This document shows positions 27,342 to 35,357 of a stretch of DNA of 64,000 nt, piece after piece. Made by a program: the position numbers and the translations under genes. Below the pieces are notes generated by a model. It did no database searches, was not told the origin of the DNA, and saw only the letters and a program-made list of their open reading frames with translations. The stretch's first letter is position 1, and every line of letters starts with the position of its first letter. The stretch comes from an uncultured Bacteroidia bacterium (GTDB lineage: Bacteria > Bacteroidota > Bacteroidia > Bacteroidales > UBA932), in contig CADCHE010000006.1 in NCBI GenBank assembly GCA_902801205.1, forward strand, positions 124,001 to 188,000, written 5' to 3'.

Positions 27342-29189
27342 TTATTTCAGGGTGTTGATGACTTCCTGGTTCGCCTTGCGGAGGCGTTCCTCGTTCATCT
27401 TGATCACCTTGCGGTCGTAGGTCATCAGGCCGTTCACCTCGATCTCGACGTCGGTGGTCTGCGTGTAGACGGCGCCGCTGAGGCCCTCGCGTACGAGCGG
27501 GAGCAGCTGCTTGGCGAAGTTCTCGTACTCGGCGAGCACCTCGTCGCCGTTCTTGTACTGGACATAGCCCCAGTTCTTGTCAGGCTGCCAGAGGTGGCCT
27601 TCCAGCGGGAGGCCGATGCCGCCGTATTCACCCAGTACATTGACCATGTCCCAGTCCCAGACGCGGATGATCGGGTTCGGGTAGTGGTGGTTGTCCATGA
27701 TGTCGCCGCAGCCCTTGACCCAGTTGCCGCCGGAGGACTGGTTGATCAGGCGCGTGGGATCCTGTGCCCGGGTGAAGGCAACGACTTCTTCCGTATCAAA
27801 CTGGCTCCAGGCCTCGTTGAAAGGCACCCAGACAACCACGCACGGGAACTTCTTCACCTGGGCGATGATCTCGCTCCATTCCTTGTAGTAGTTCGCCTTG
27901 GCCTGCGCGGTGGCGGGGAAGTCCTTGGCCTTGTCGTAGCCCCACATGTCCCAGGAGGCACTGACACCGAAGGACGGCATGTCCTGCCAGACGAGGATGC
28001 CGATGCGGTCGCAGTGGTAGAACCAGCGGGAAGGCTCGACCTTGATGTGCTTGCGGATCATGTTGAAACCGAAGTCCTTGGTCTTCTGCACGTCGAAGCA
28101 GAGGGCCTCGTCGGTAGGCGCGGTATACAGTCCGTCCGGCCACCAGCCCTGGTCGAGGGGACCGAAGTGGAAGAGCGGCTTGCCGTTGAGGGCCATCACG
28201 TGGCGGTGTGCGTTCTGGTGGAGGATGGAGATCTCACGCATGGCGGTGTACGCCTGGACCTCGTCCAGCGTCTTTCCCTTGCGCAGGACCTTCACCTGCA
28301 GTCCGTAGAGGAACGGGTCATCCGGGCTCCAGCAGCGGGGTTCCGCCACGGGGAGGGTCACCTTTCCGCCGGGGACGGTGCAGCCGGTCACGAGGACTTT
28401 GCCGGGCTTTCCTTCCGGGTCATAGCCGACGGCGCCCTCCAGCAGGCTGATTTCCACGATGTCGCCCTCCTGCGTGCCGTCCGTGCAGACGGAAACTTCG
28501 ATGCTGCCCGAAGCGAGGTCGGAAACCGCGTTCCAGTCCACGACGTGGGCCTTGTCCACGGGCTCCATCCAGACACTCTGCCAGATGCCGGAGACGGCGG
28601 TGTACCAGATCCCGTTGGGCTGCATCACCTGCTTGCCGCGGGGCTGGAAATTGTTGTCGGTCGCATCAGTCACCTTGAGCGTGAGCGTGTTGTCCCCGCT
28701 CTTCAGGTACGGCGTCACGTCGAAGGCGAAGTGGGTGTATCCGCCGGTGTGTGTGCCCACCTGCAGTCCGTTGAGGTAGACCTCGGCCTTCCAGTCTACG
28801 GCTTCGAAGTTGAGCTGCAGCCGTTTCCCCTTCCACGCGGAAGGAACCTTGAAGGACGTCTGGTACCAGAGGGCATCGTTCTTCGTGACGGCGCGTCCGA
28901 CGCCGGAAAGGGCGCTCTCGACGGCAAAGGGGACGAGGATCTGCCCGTCGAAGGACGCCGGCTGCGCCGCGTTCTTCGGCGTGATCGCATAGTTCCACAG
29001 CCCGTTCAGGCTCTGCCACTGTCCGCGGACCATCTGCGGACGGGGATACTCGGGATGTGCGTTCGTCGGGGAGACTTCTTCCGCCCAGGGGGTCATGATC
29101 CGGTCCCCGGCCGGCGCCCATGCCTGGGCGGAGACAGTACCGCCCAGAAGGACGGATACGGCCAGCATTGCAAGGTGTAATTTCTTCAT
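27342..29189 (-). CDS. GH2-family glycoside hydrolase (beta-galactosidase/glucuronidase type), exported
   Basis: A 615-residue enzyme with a signal peptide (1-21). It has the GH2 order: jelly-roll sugar-binding domain (LNGLWNYAI and WYQTSFKVPSAWKGKRLQLNFEAVDWKAEVYLNG), an immunoglobulin-like domain, then a TIM barrel with the acid/base Glu in VWVPFNEAWSQF and a candidate nucleophile Glu in NVLGEYGGIG. The substrate is not certain, as GH2 covers galactosides, glucuronides and mannosides. Next to GH106 and GH29 it suits removal of side chains from pectic or mucin-type glycans. It has its own promoter. Confidence 0.93.
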   Translation of the reverse strand: MKKLHLAMLAVSVLLGGTVSAQAWAPAGDRIMTPWAEEVSPTNAHPEYPRPQMVRGQWQSLNGLWNYAITPKNAAQPASFDGQILVPFAVESALSGVGRAVTKNDALWYQTSFKVPSAWKGKRLQLNFEAVDWKAEVYLNGLQVGTHTGGYTHFAFDVTPYLKSGDNTLTLKVTDATDNNFQPRGKQVMQPNGIWYTAVSGIWQSVWMEPVDKAHVVDWNAVSDLASGSIEVSVCTDGTQEGDIVEISLLEGAVGYDPEGKPGKVLVTGCTVPGGKVTLPVAEPRCWSPDDPFLYGLQVKVLRKGKTLDEVQAYTAMREISILHQNAHRHVMALNGKPLFHFGPLDQGWWPDGLYTAPTDEALCFDVQKTKDFGFNMIRKHIKVEPSRWFYHCDRIGILVWQDMPSFGVSASWDMWGYDKAKDFPATAQAKANYYKEWSEIIAQVKKFPCVVVWVPFNEAWSQFDTEEVVAFTRAQDPTRLINQSSGGNWVKGCGDIMDNHHYPNPIIRVWDWDMVNVLGEYGGIGLPLEGHLWQPDKNWGYVQYKNGDEVLAEYENFAKQLLPLVREGLSGAVYTQTTDVEIEVNGLMTYDRKVIKMNEERLRKANQEVINTLK

Positions 29190-29238
29190 ATTGAATCAGT
29201 TGATAATTTCAGTCTCTCTCTCTTGGCAAGAAGATTCA

Positions 29239-29270
29239 CTAAGATAAAAAGAAAAACGCAGTTTTGCAAA
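29239..29270 (-). promoter_or_regulatory. Putative promoter of the GH2 gene with a 12-bp palindrome
   Basis: On the minus strand TTTG (29267-29270), 20 nt of spacing, then TATCTTAG (29239-29246, one mismatch to TAnnTTTG). The -33 element lies inside the perfect palindrome GTTTTGCAAAAC (29261-29272), a possible operator. Confidence 0.5.
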
Positions 29271-29308
29271 ACGGCTCACCAGCAGCGAAGGAAGCCGGAA
29301 AACCCGCA

Positions 29309-32209
29309 TCAGTCCGCGCAGAGGATCTCTACGGGCCCCAGCAGACCGGACGGCTCGAGCGGGATGGTCTCTGTCCTTTTCCCCCGGAAGTCATGTCCGA
29401 GGACGATGTTCGTCTGGGTGAACGTTTTCCCTTCGGGGTGGAGTTCATCCCCGGCGACGCGGTTGTACCAGGAGTTGACAACGGTGATTTCCAGAAGGTT
29501 GTCGCCCGGTCGCAGGTCCTCCGTGATTTCCACGCGAAACGGCTTTGTCCATAAGACGCCCTTGTCCGCGCCGTTGATCCGGACCCGCGCGATGCCGACA
29601 TCCCGGACATCGTTCAGTTGCAGGTAGCAGGCGGTGCCGGGCTTGCATTCCGCCGGAAGCGGGAACGTCTTCTCATACCGGGCATGCCCCGAGTAATACT
29701 TGATCCCTTCATCCTCCGAGACCGTCCAATCCTGCAGGCTGTCAAAGACGACCGTTTCCGGACCGCCCCATGCCGGGTCGAAATGGACCGTCCAGGGGCC
29801 CTCGACCGTCATCATGTGCCGGTATGCAGGGTCGTTCGCCCCGTCCGCTCCCTTCTCGCCGGAAACGGCCGGCCGGTTGAATACGATGAAGATGCTGCCG
29901 TACGGGTCGAAGGAGAGCGGAACGGCCGTCGCATCGTCCAGTCCGGTAAAGGCGGCCGCCTCCCGGATCGTTCCGGAGAGGGCGTCCCAGATCTCTGGCC
30001 GGAAGCCGGTCACCCGGAAGAGACATTCTACGCGCTGCGGCCGGTCCGTCTGGTTGCTGACGAAATAGACATCTTTCCCGCCGATCGTGTAGTGGATGTA
30101 CTCGAAGTCGTCCGCCTTTGCGCCGGTGAGGCTGAAATCGGGCCGCAGGCCGTCCCGGACGAATACGTCGCGGGCGCCGGTCCCCCAAAGAAGGCGTCCC
30201 TTCCCGACGCCCCGGTTCCCCTCGGCTTCACCGGATGTGCCCCAGAGTGCATCGGAAAGCTGTTTGAACCGTCGTTGCGCTTCCGGCCCGCCCTTCAGGG
30301 AGACGAGCGCTTCCGGCTTCGGACCGATCACGGTGGCGCCCGCGTGCAGCAGGCGTTTTACCTGCTTCAGCGCTTCGAGCGACAGGACCTTGTGGTCCGG
30401 GAGCACCAGCGCGCGGTAGCGCATGTCCGTGGGCGTGACGATCCGACCGCCCTTGACCTTCAGGCGCAGGAGCACGGTCTCGTCGACGGCATCGTAGTCG
30501 AACCCGGGCATGGCACCGGCCGGGTCGGCCTGCTTGTACGGGAAGACATTGGGGACATGGTCGCCGTAGTAATAGAGGACATCGGCCACGAAACGGCCGT
30601 TCTGGACGACCGCCTGGACCCGTCGCAGGTAGTCGATGAACGGGCCCGACTCGTCCCACCAGGTCACCCGAGGATTGATGTGGGTGCCGGCGAAATACTC
30701 CTGGCCGGGCAGTCCCATGCTGTCCGGTGACGACGTGAAGGTATGGAAATAGACGCGGTTGAGGCCCGCACAGACCTCGTGGTCGAAGGCGGATTTCTGG
30801 TCGCGCCAGAGTTCGTCGTTCCAATGGGGCCCGATCGTGGTGAAGGATTCCGCCCCGACGATCCTCTTCCCGTAGATATGGGCGGCGGAAGAAGCCTGCT
30901 TGATGAAGAAACGGCTGGGCGGCGTGGGCCGGTGTGGCGACGGCGACCAGAACTCGCTCATGACGATGTCGCTGAAACCGTAGTTCTTGATGCCGTCCAG
31001 CGGGCCGGCATGGGGGCCGGCGGATTCCGGCTGGATGCCCATGCCCCGCCGGTGCGCATATTCCGCGAAGCGCTTGTAATGGTTTTCGGCGACCAGGTGC
31101 GCGAGGGTTTTCCGGAAGTCGGCCAGGAAGGCGTTCGAAGCCTTGCCGTCGTCCACCACGTATCCGGCGAAAACGGGCAGGTAGGGGAGGATGTCATATC
31201 CGTTGAAGCTGCGGAAATCGTCCTGGACCCCCCGGGTCCAGTTCATCCCGCCGCATTCCCAGCTGTCGGTTTCCATGAATTTGAGGGTCTTTCCGACGTG
31301 GTGGCCCGCCGCCGCGAGGATGGGTTCCACGACATCGTCCCAGTAGAAGTCGAAGGCTTCCTTCCCCATGTAGTCCAGGACATTGCCCTTCCACTGGTTG
31401 CTGGAAGTCGAAACGGCTGCGTTCGTGCAGGTGTACCCCACCCGGAGGACCATCCACTTGCCGTCGGGGAAGTCCCACTCCAGCATACCTTCCGGGGACA
31501 TCTTTCCGGAGAGGTCGATGATGCTGCCTTTGTCGACGAGGAAGGTCTCTTTCCCTTCTGCCTTGGGGTCGGGTCGGCTGTCGTCCAGCAGGAAGCGGCA
31601 GTCCGGGGCGGAACCGCCCAGTTCGTGGACTCCGGACTTGAGGTCGAGGTGGGTCAGGCAGGGCGCCTTCCGGCTTTCCTCCACGGGGAAGGCCAACACG
31701 GCGATGTCCGCATAGAAGTCTTTGTTCGTGCGGGGCTGTTCCAGCTGGAGATTCCGGGTCCCTCCTCCCGCCACCTCCGTGCGGGAGAAGGTGAGCATCT
31801 TGGCCGCATGTTCGGGCGTGACACCGGGGCCGCCCAGGTTCCAGCCGCTTTGGATGTTGAATCCGATTTCCAGCCCCAGCCGTTCAGCTTCGTCCAGCGC
31901 ATAGGTGAACCGTTCCGTCCATTCCGGGGAACCGTAGAGCGGTCCGTCCGGGATGTCTTTGTTCCCCCGCTGGTTCTGGCCGCCGGCGTCGAAGATCATA
32001 GCGCCGTAGAAGTGCCTGGCTTTCATGGCTTCAAGCTCCCGGGTGATGGATTCCTTGGAGACGTTGCCGTTCAGCCACCACCACCAGCAGTCCGTACCGT
32101 AGACGTCAGCGGGGGAGGAAAATTGTTCCGACAGGGTTTCGAGTGTTTCCGGCGGGGTGGTGCAGGCGCCGAGGACGAGCGCCGCGGTGAGGAGGAATCG
32201 TTTTCTCAT
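29309..32209 (-). CDS. GH106-type glycosyl hydrolase (alpha-L-rhamnosidase-like) lipoprotein
   Basis: A 966-residue surface or periplasmic lipoprotein (Cys16, LVLGAC). The N-terminal half matches the GH106 family: CWWWWLNGNVSKESITRELEAMKARHFYGAMIFD, GFNIQSGWNLGGPGV and later WECGGMNWTRGVQDDFRSFNGYD. The C-terminal ~150 residues form a beta-sandwich (NDVRDVGIARVRINGADKGVLW) that resembles a carbohydrate-binding module. GH106 enzymes cleave terminal L-rhamnose from pectic rhamnogalacturonans. The upstream in-frame extension to 32281 is not used; ATG 32209 starts the signal. A 15-bp palindrome and a -7 element (TATCTTTG, minus strand 32248-32255) precede it. Confidence 0.88.
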   Translation of the reverse strand: MRKRFLLTAALVLGACTTPPETLETLSEQFSSPADVYGTDCWWWWLNGNVSKESITRELEAMKARHFYGAMIFDAGGQNQRGNKDIPDGPLYGSPEWTERFTYALDEAERLGLEIGFNIQSGWNLGGPGVTPEHAAKMLTFSRTEVAGGGTRNLQLEQPRTNKDFYADIAVLAFPVEESRKAPCLTHLDLKSGVHELGGSAPDCRFLLDDSRPDPKAEGKETFLVDKGSIIDLSGKMSPEGMLEWDFPDGKWMVLRVGYTCTNAAVSTSSNQWKGNVLDYMGKEAFDFYWDDVVEPILAAAGHHVGKTLKFMETDSWECGGMNWTRGVQDDFRSFNGYDILPYLPVFAGYVVDDGKASNAFLADFRKTLAHLVAENHYKRFAEYAHRRGMGIQPESAGPHAGPLDGIKNYGFSDIVMSEFWSPSPHRPTPPSRFFIKQASSAAHIYGKRIVGAESFTTIGPHWNDELWRDQKSAFDHEVCAGLNRVYFHTFTSSPDSMGLPGQEYFAGTHINPRVTWWDESGPFIDYLRRVQAVVQNGRFVADVLYYYGDHVPNVFPYKQADPAGAMPGFDYDAVDETVLLRLKVKGGRIVTPTDMRYRALVLPDHKVLSLEALKQVKRLLHAGATVIGPKPEALVSLKGGPEAQRRFKQLSDALWGTSGEAEGNRGVGKGRLLWGTGARDVFVRDGLRPDFSLTGAKADDFEYIHYTIGGKDVYFVSNQTDRPQRVECLFRVTGFRPEIWDALSGTIREAAAFTGLDDATAVPLSFDPYGSIFIVFNRPAVSGEKGADGANDPAYRHMMTVEGPWTVHFDPAWGGPETVVFDSLQDWTVSEDEGIKYYSGHARYEKTFPLPAECKPGTACYLQLNDVRDVGIARVRINGADKGVLWTKPFRVEITEDLRPGDNLLEITVVNSWYNRVAGDELHPEGKTFTQTNIVLGHDFRGKRTETIPLEPSGLLGPVEILCAD

Positions 32210-32227
32210 ATTCAATCGCAGTTTCTG

Positions 32228-32255
32228 GCGGCATGATGCCGCTTCTGCAAAGATA
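32228..32255 (-). promoter_or_regulatory. -7 element and leader palindrome of the GH106 gene
   Basis: TATCTTTG on the minus strand at 32248-32255 is followed by a palindrome, GCGGCAT and ATGCCGC around a central G (32228-32242), that would lie in the mRNA leader. It may be a protein-binding operator or a short hairpin. No -33 match was found. Confidence 0.45.
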
Positions 32256-32305
32256 GGACAAAAAGCCGTACGTCCTACCACGAAATCACCACGTCCTGAG
32301 GGGGC

Positions 32306-32806
32306 TTATTCGTCCTTCTCTCCGTCCTTCGCGATGGCGGCGATCAGCTCCTCGAACTCCTTCCGCGGCATCTCGCCGTCCAGGCAGATGAACGTGCATT
32401 CGTCCCCGTCCAGGGCGGACAGCAGGAAGCCCTTCACCGTCTGCTCCGTGCCGGTGGAATACATCTTCATGGTCTGTCCGTCGTCCTTTGCCTCCATCAG
32501 GAGCTCATAGTTGCCGGATTTCGCCATTTTCAGGACGTCTCGGTGCATTTCCTCCCCGATGGCATCCATAGGACCAGAAATGATGTAAAGACCTGACAGA
32601 GAACGGATGACGGGCGTCAGGTCGACCTTGCCGTCCCCGACGTTCAGCTCGGGAATCCTGCCGATCAGGCGGAACATCTGCGGAGAGATGTACACAGCGC
32701 TGACACCTTCCGCATCGGAATAGCGGTTGTAGATGGCCCGGCCGCTCTGTGCAAAGACGGCGAACGAGGCCAGCATGAAAAGCAGGGAAAGGATGATTCG
32801 TTTCAT
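32306..32806 (-). CDS. DUF4252 family exported protein (downstream copy)
   Basis: A 166-residue protein with a signal peptide (1-20, AVFAQ) and the DUF4252 pattern: SAVYISPQMFRLIG, a VRSLSGLYIIS-like strand, then LLMEAKDDGQTMKMYSTGTEQTVKGFLL. The function is unknown. It is the last gene of a four-gene operon with an ECF sigma factor, and its ATG overlaps the TGA of the membrane protein gene. A paralogue opens the same operon, so the two may report envelope state to the sigma system. Confidence 0.88.
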   Translation of the reverse strand: MKRIILSLLFMLASFAVFAQSGRAIYNRYSDAEGVSAVYISPQMFRLIGRIPELNVGDGKVDLTPVIRSLSGLYIISGPMDAIGEEMHRDVLKMAKSGNYELLMEAKDDGQTMKMYSTGTEQTVKGFLLSALDGDECTFICLDGEMPRKEFEELIAAIAKDGEKDE

Positions 32807-33234
32807 TTTTCGTTGATGTTTTTCAAGATTTCAAAAGGTCTCTCCCCGAGCGGAAGCGCTTCCTCCGCCATGCCGGCGCCGAAGCGGACCTTCTCGGAGA
32901 TGTATTCGAATGTTTGCTGGAGGGACGCATAGGCCAGGGCAGGGTCGTCGAACGTATCTTCCGGCCCGGCCGGACGCTGCAGCAGCAGGACCAGGCCTGC
33001 CAGCACGGCGGCCGCGGAGAGGGAGGCGGCCAGTATCCGCCGGAACATCCGGCGCTGCGGAGAGACGGTCTTCACCGCACCGGCGGTTTCTGCCAGGGCA
33101 GCGGCCGCCAGGTTTTCCCGGATGCGGTCTCCGAGGCCCGTCGGGACGGCTACGCCGGCATCGTCCGCCAACTGCTCCAGAGCAGCGTCGTCCAGGTTCT
33201 GGATCGCATGGATCTTTTCTTCAATCGTCTTCAT
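32803..33234 (-). CDS. Single-span membrane protein, probable anti-sigma factor
   Basis: A 143-residue protein with a cytoplasmic-looking N-terminal part (1-65), one transmembrane helix (about 68-87, ILAASLSAAAVLAGLVLLL) and a short outer tail. This layout, and coupling to the sigma gene by an ATGA overlap, suggest an anti-sigma role. No zinc-type HxxxCxxC motif is visible, so it is not a classical ZAS protein. The assignment rests on topology and context. Confidence 0.7.
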   Translation of the reverse strand: MKTIEEKIHAIQNLDDAALEQLADDAGVAVPTGLGDRIRENLAAAALAETAGAVKTVSPQRRMFRRILAASLSAAAVLAGLVLLLQRPAGPEDTFDDPALAYASLQQTFEYISEKVRFGAGMAEEALPLGERPFEILKNINEK

Positions 33235-33716
33235 TTCGTTTTTGTTTTCAGTGTTTTACGGGCGCGTGAGAGCAAGACGCGGAGACTCTGCGGGTGCATG
33301 CCGGTCCGCTGTGCGATTTCTTCGTAGGGTAAGCCCTGCAACGTCCGCAGGATCACGACTTCGCGTTGCTGCGGCGGCAGGGACAGCAGCGCTTCCTTGA
33401 GTCGGCCGAGCCGTTCGCGGTCGTCCAGCCGGCCGTCGGGGGAGGGTGTCCGCGGCTCCGCTTCGGGCAGGCCGTTCAGCGGACGGAGCCGGGGCCGTTG
33501 CCGCAGGCGGTCCAGCGCGGCGTTCCGCACCAGGGTCAGCGCGTACGCCTTCGGACTCCGGATCCCATCCAGCGCATCGCGGGTCCGCCACAGTTTCAGG
33601 AACACGTCCTGCACCACGTCTTCCGCCTCGGCCTCCGATTCCAGCAGATGGTAGGCCAGCCGGTACAGTCCGTCCGACAGCGGGAGGAAGCGGGTGCAGA
33701 AAACGTCATTTTCCAT
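33231..33716 (-). CDS. ECF-type RNA polymerase sigma factor
   Basis: A 161-residue ECF sigma factor. Region 2 includes EAEAEDVVQDVFLKLWRTRDALDGIRSPKAYALTLVRNAALDRL. Region 4 includes LLSLPPQQREVVILRTLQGLPYEEIAQRTGMHPQSLRVLLSRARKTL. An in-frame GTG at 33719 precedes the ATG at 33716; either start overlaps the end of the upstream DUF4252 gene. It is flanked by two DUF4252 proteins and a probable anti-sigma factor, a layout seen in other Bacteroidales. Confidence 0.93.
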   Translation of the reverse strand: MENDVFCTRFLPLSDGLYRLAYHLLESEAEAEDVVQDVFLKLWRTRDALDGIRSPKAYALTLVRNAALDRLRQRPRLRPLNGLPEAEPRTPSPDGRLDDRERLGRLKEALLSLPPQQREVVILRTLQGLPYEEIAQRTGMHPQSLRVLLSRARKTLKTKTK

Positions 33717-34230
33717 CACCTGTCAGCTTTGCGAGGGTTTCCACCGGCAAACTGCCGAAGAGGCAGACCAGGGTGGAGCTGCCGGGGGCGTGGACGACCA
33801 GGTCACGCAGGACGCTGCCGTCTCCGTCCGTCACGCCGAAGATGCGGACGCTGTCGCTGCCGTCGCGGGCTTCCAGCAGCAGGTCCGATTCGTCGAGCAG
33901 CTTGTCGAGCCGGCGGGTGAACCGACGGCGGGTGGCATCCTCCGCATCCTCGTAGTCGACCACGACCACTTTCCGGATGCCCTTCATCAGCGCCAGCGCC
34001 ATCCGGGTGTCTTCCCGGTCGATGTCATCCGACAGGCGGACGGCCTGTCGGAGCGCCGTGAGTGCCAGTCCGCCGAACCGGATCACCTCGAAGCCATCGC
34101 ACGACCGGTATTCCGAAACGAGGGAGACGATGCGCCCCTGCGGCGTCCGTTTGGCGGTTTCCGCCCCACGGCCGGCGGCCGGCAGCAGGAGCAGCAGCGT
34201 GATGAGCAATGTTTTCCAGAGACTGTTCAT
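33706..34230 (-). CDS. DUF4252 family exported protein (upstream copy)
   Basis: A 174-residue protein with an N-terminal signal (1-23) and the DUF4252 core: GLALTALRQAVRLSDDIDREDTRMALALMKGIRKVVVVDYEDA, then LLEARDGSDSVRIFGV and DLVVHAPGSSTLVCLFGSLP. It shares its fold with the protein at the operon's other end but is clearly diverged. It heads the operon and overlaps the sigma gene by 11 nt. Its function is unknown. Confidence 0.87.
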   Translation of the reverse strand: MNSLWKTLLITLLLLLPAAGRGAETAKRTPQGRIVSLVSEYRSCDGFEVIRFGGLALTALRQAVRLSDDIDREDTRMALALMKGIRKVVVVDYEDAEDATRRRFTRRLDKLLDESDLLLEARDGSDSVRIFGVTDGDGSVLRDLVVHAPGSSTLVCLFGSLPVETLAKLTGDGK

Positions 34231-34254
34231 TCGATTTTACATTTTCCCTTAAGA

Positions 34255-34287
34255 CGAAGATAGCAAGGAAATGTTAACAAGGCCAAA
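34255..34287 (-). promoter_or_regulatory. Putative promoter of the DUF4252/sigma operon
   Basis: Minus-strand TTTG (34284-34287), 21 nt of spacing, then TATCTTCG (34255-34262; one mismatch to TAnnTTTG). The leader to the ATG at 34230 is about 20 nt. The element lies at the edge of the AT-rich cassette. Confidence 0.45.
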
Positions 34288-34314
34288 AACATTCGTAGCT
34301 TTTGTTATCCGGTA

Positions 34315-34728
34315 TCAGAGTAGAACTTCATCGTCCATGGCAATCCTCCTGAAACGCGCCGTAGAATCTGAAGGAGCAGATTTGAGGACGATTGGAACAT
34401 GGATAGGAAAGCATTCTTCTTCAATTTTCAGGATAAAAGAAATACTGTCCTTGATCATTATGCTCTCTATTGTCACATCGTCTAATCTACGCTTTATCGT
34501 ATCATTTGCGTATACTTTCCCATCGATTACTGATTGAACGCAATCTTGACCTAGCGCTCCTGGAAAAACACAATACAACTCGTAATATGAGTCGTTGTAT
34601 TTTAATCCAACGATCAATTTCTTTTCACTCAATGAAGAAAACATCCATAATCCTATAACGATACTGATAATATAGCTAAAGATCCCCACTCCAAGGGTAA
34701 TTAATGCTATTTTTATAAACTTGCTCAT
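34315..34728 (-). CDS. Small membrane protein of unknown function, AT-rich cassette (copy B)
   Basis: A 137-residue protein with one transmembrane helix (about 4-27, IKIALITLGVGIFSYIISIVIGLW) followed by a soluble domain. I do not recognise a family. Its pattern, helix then YNDSYYELYCVFPGA, then VIDGKVY and SIMIKDSISFILKI, can be aligned by eye with the gene at 34939-35343, so the two look paralogous. ATG 34728 overlaps the TGA of an interrupted upstream frame (ATGA), which supports this start over the longer TTG frame to 34770. Base composition is clearly more AT-rich than the surroundings. Confidence 0.65.
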   Translation of the reverse strand: MSKFIKIALITLGVGIFSYIISIVIGLWMFSSLSEKKLIVGLKYNDSYYELYCVFPGALGQDCVQSVIDGKVYANDTIKRRLDDVTIESIMIKDSISFILKIEEECFPIHVPIVLKSAPSDSTARFRRIAMDDEVLL

Positions 34729-34982
34729 TTGAAATGCGTTCTGTAGTAATCGAATCCACGACTGATCCAATACTGGTCATCAGGGACATCTCTATAAGGG
34801 GATATTGGAATTTTCAGAATCGTTTTATCACTTCCAGCTCATTTCTTTGCAGAGATTTGATCCTTTACCCACTGCCTTATCTCTTCACCTTGATCATCGT
34901 AATCAAACGCTTCATCTTGGACGGTCCGACTGTCCCATTCATTCGGATTCTTGGAGTGAGTTATTCTGTTGGCTGTATAAAA
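34725..34982 (-). pseudogene. Interrupted coding frame between the two small membrane protein genes
   Basis: On the minus strand a frame runs from 34982 to the TGA at 34725-34727, broken once by an in-frame TGA at 34839-34841. The 47 codons before it (FYTANRITHSKNPNEW...) and the 37 after it (...DDQYWISRGFDYYRTHFK) read like normal protein, rich in Trp, Tyr and charged residues. The final TGA overlaps the next gene's ATG. There is no start codon in frame, and the frame overlaps the end of the 34939-35343 gene. It looks like the C-terminal remnant of a gene damaged by a frameshift and a nonsense mutation. The family is not recognised. Confidence 0.4.
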
Positions 34983-35343
34983 TCAGGAATTTGAAGAGAA
35001 CGACCTTTTCTATCATATTCACGTGAATATGAAGGGTATCTTTTTTTATATAAATATTCGACAAAGAAACCAAGGAGTCTCCGGGAGGGGACGGAAGCGA
35101 GTATTGGCAGAAATGATATTCATGGCCATTAACTCTTGTATTCAACATCGCTCGATTATATGCCCCTTCCGGCGTATACCAGACCTCATACTTAATGCCG
35201 TTTATCTCCAACAATGCGAGTTGTCGCGGATCTTGTTTAAACACTCTTGAGAAGAGAACAAAGATGAGGACTTGATTTAGGGCCCAGACACCAATAACAA
35301 TGATCAGTATCCAGATTGATATTTTCTTTACTTTGATTCTCAT
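34939..35343 (-). CDS. Small membrane protein of unknown function, AT-rich cassette (copy A)
   Basis: A 134-residue protein with one N-terminal transmembrane helix (about 9-33, ISIWILIIVIGVWALNQVLIFVLF) and a soluble domain (LLEINGIKYEVWYTPEGA, VNGHEYHF, NIYIKKDTLHIHV). By eye it aligns with the 34315-34728 product, suggesting an old duplication. The C-terminus after about residue 120 may be frameshifted, because a better-looking frame continues on the same strand. The family is unknown. Low GC and isolation suggest acquired DNA. Confidence 0.6.
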   Translation of the reverse strand: MRIKVKKISIWILIIVIGVWALNQVLIFVLFSRVFKQDPRQLALLEINGIKYEVWYTPEGAYNRAMLNTRVNGHEYHFCQYSLPSPPGDSLVSLSNIYIKKDTLHIHVNMIEKVVLFKFLILYSQQNNSLQESE

Positions 35344-35357
35344 TTTATGGGTCTACT

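Noticed and set aside
34734-34994. An 86-codon plus-strand frame in the AT-rich cassette
   Set aside because: It is the exact antisense of the interrupted minus-strand frame, which has the better composition and the ATGA junction with the next gene.
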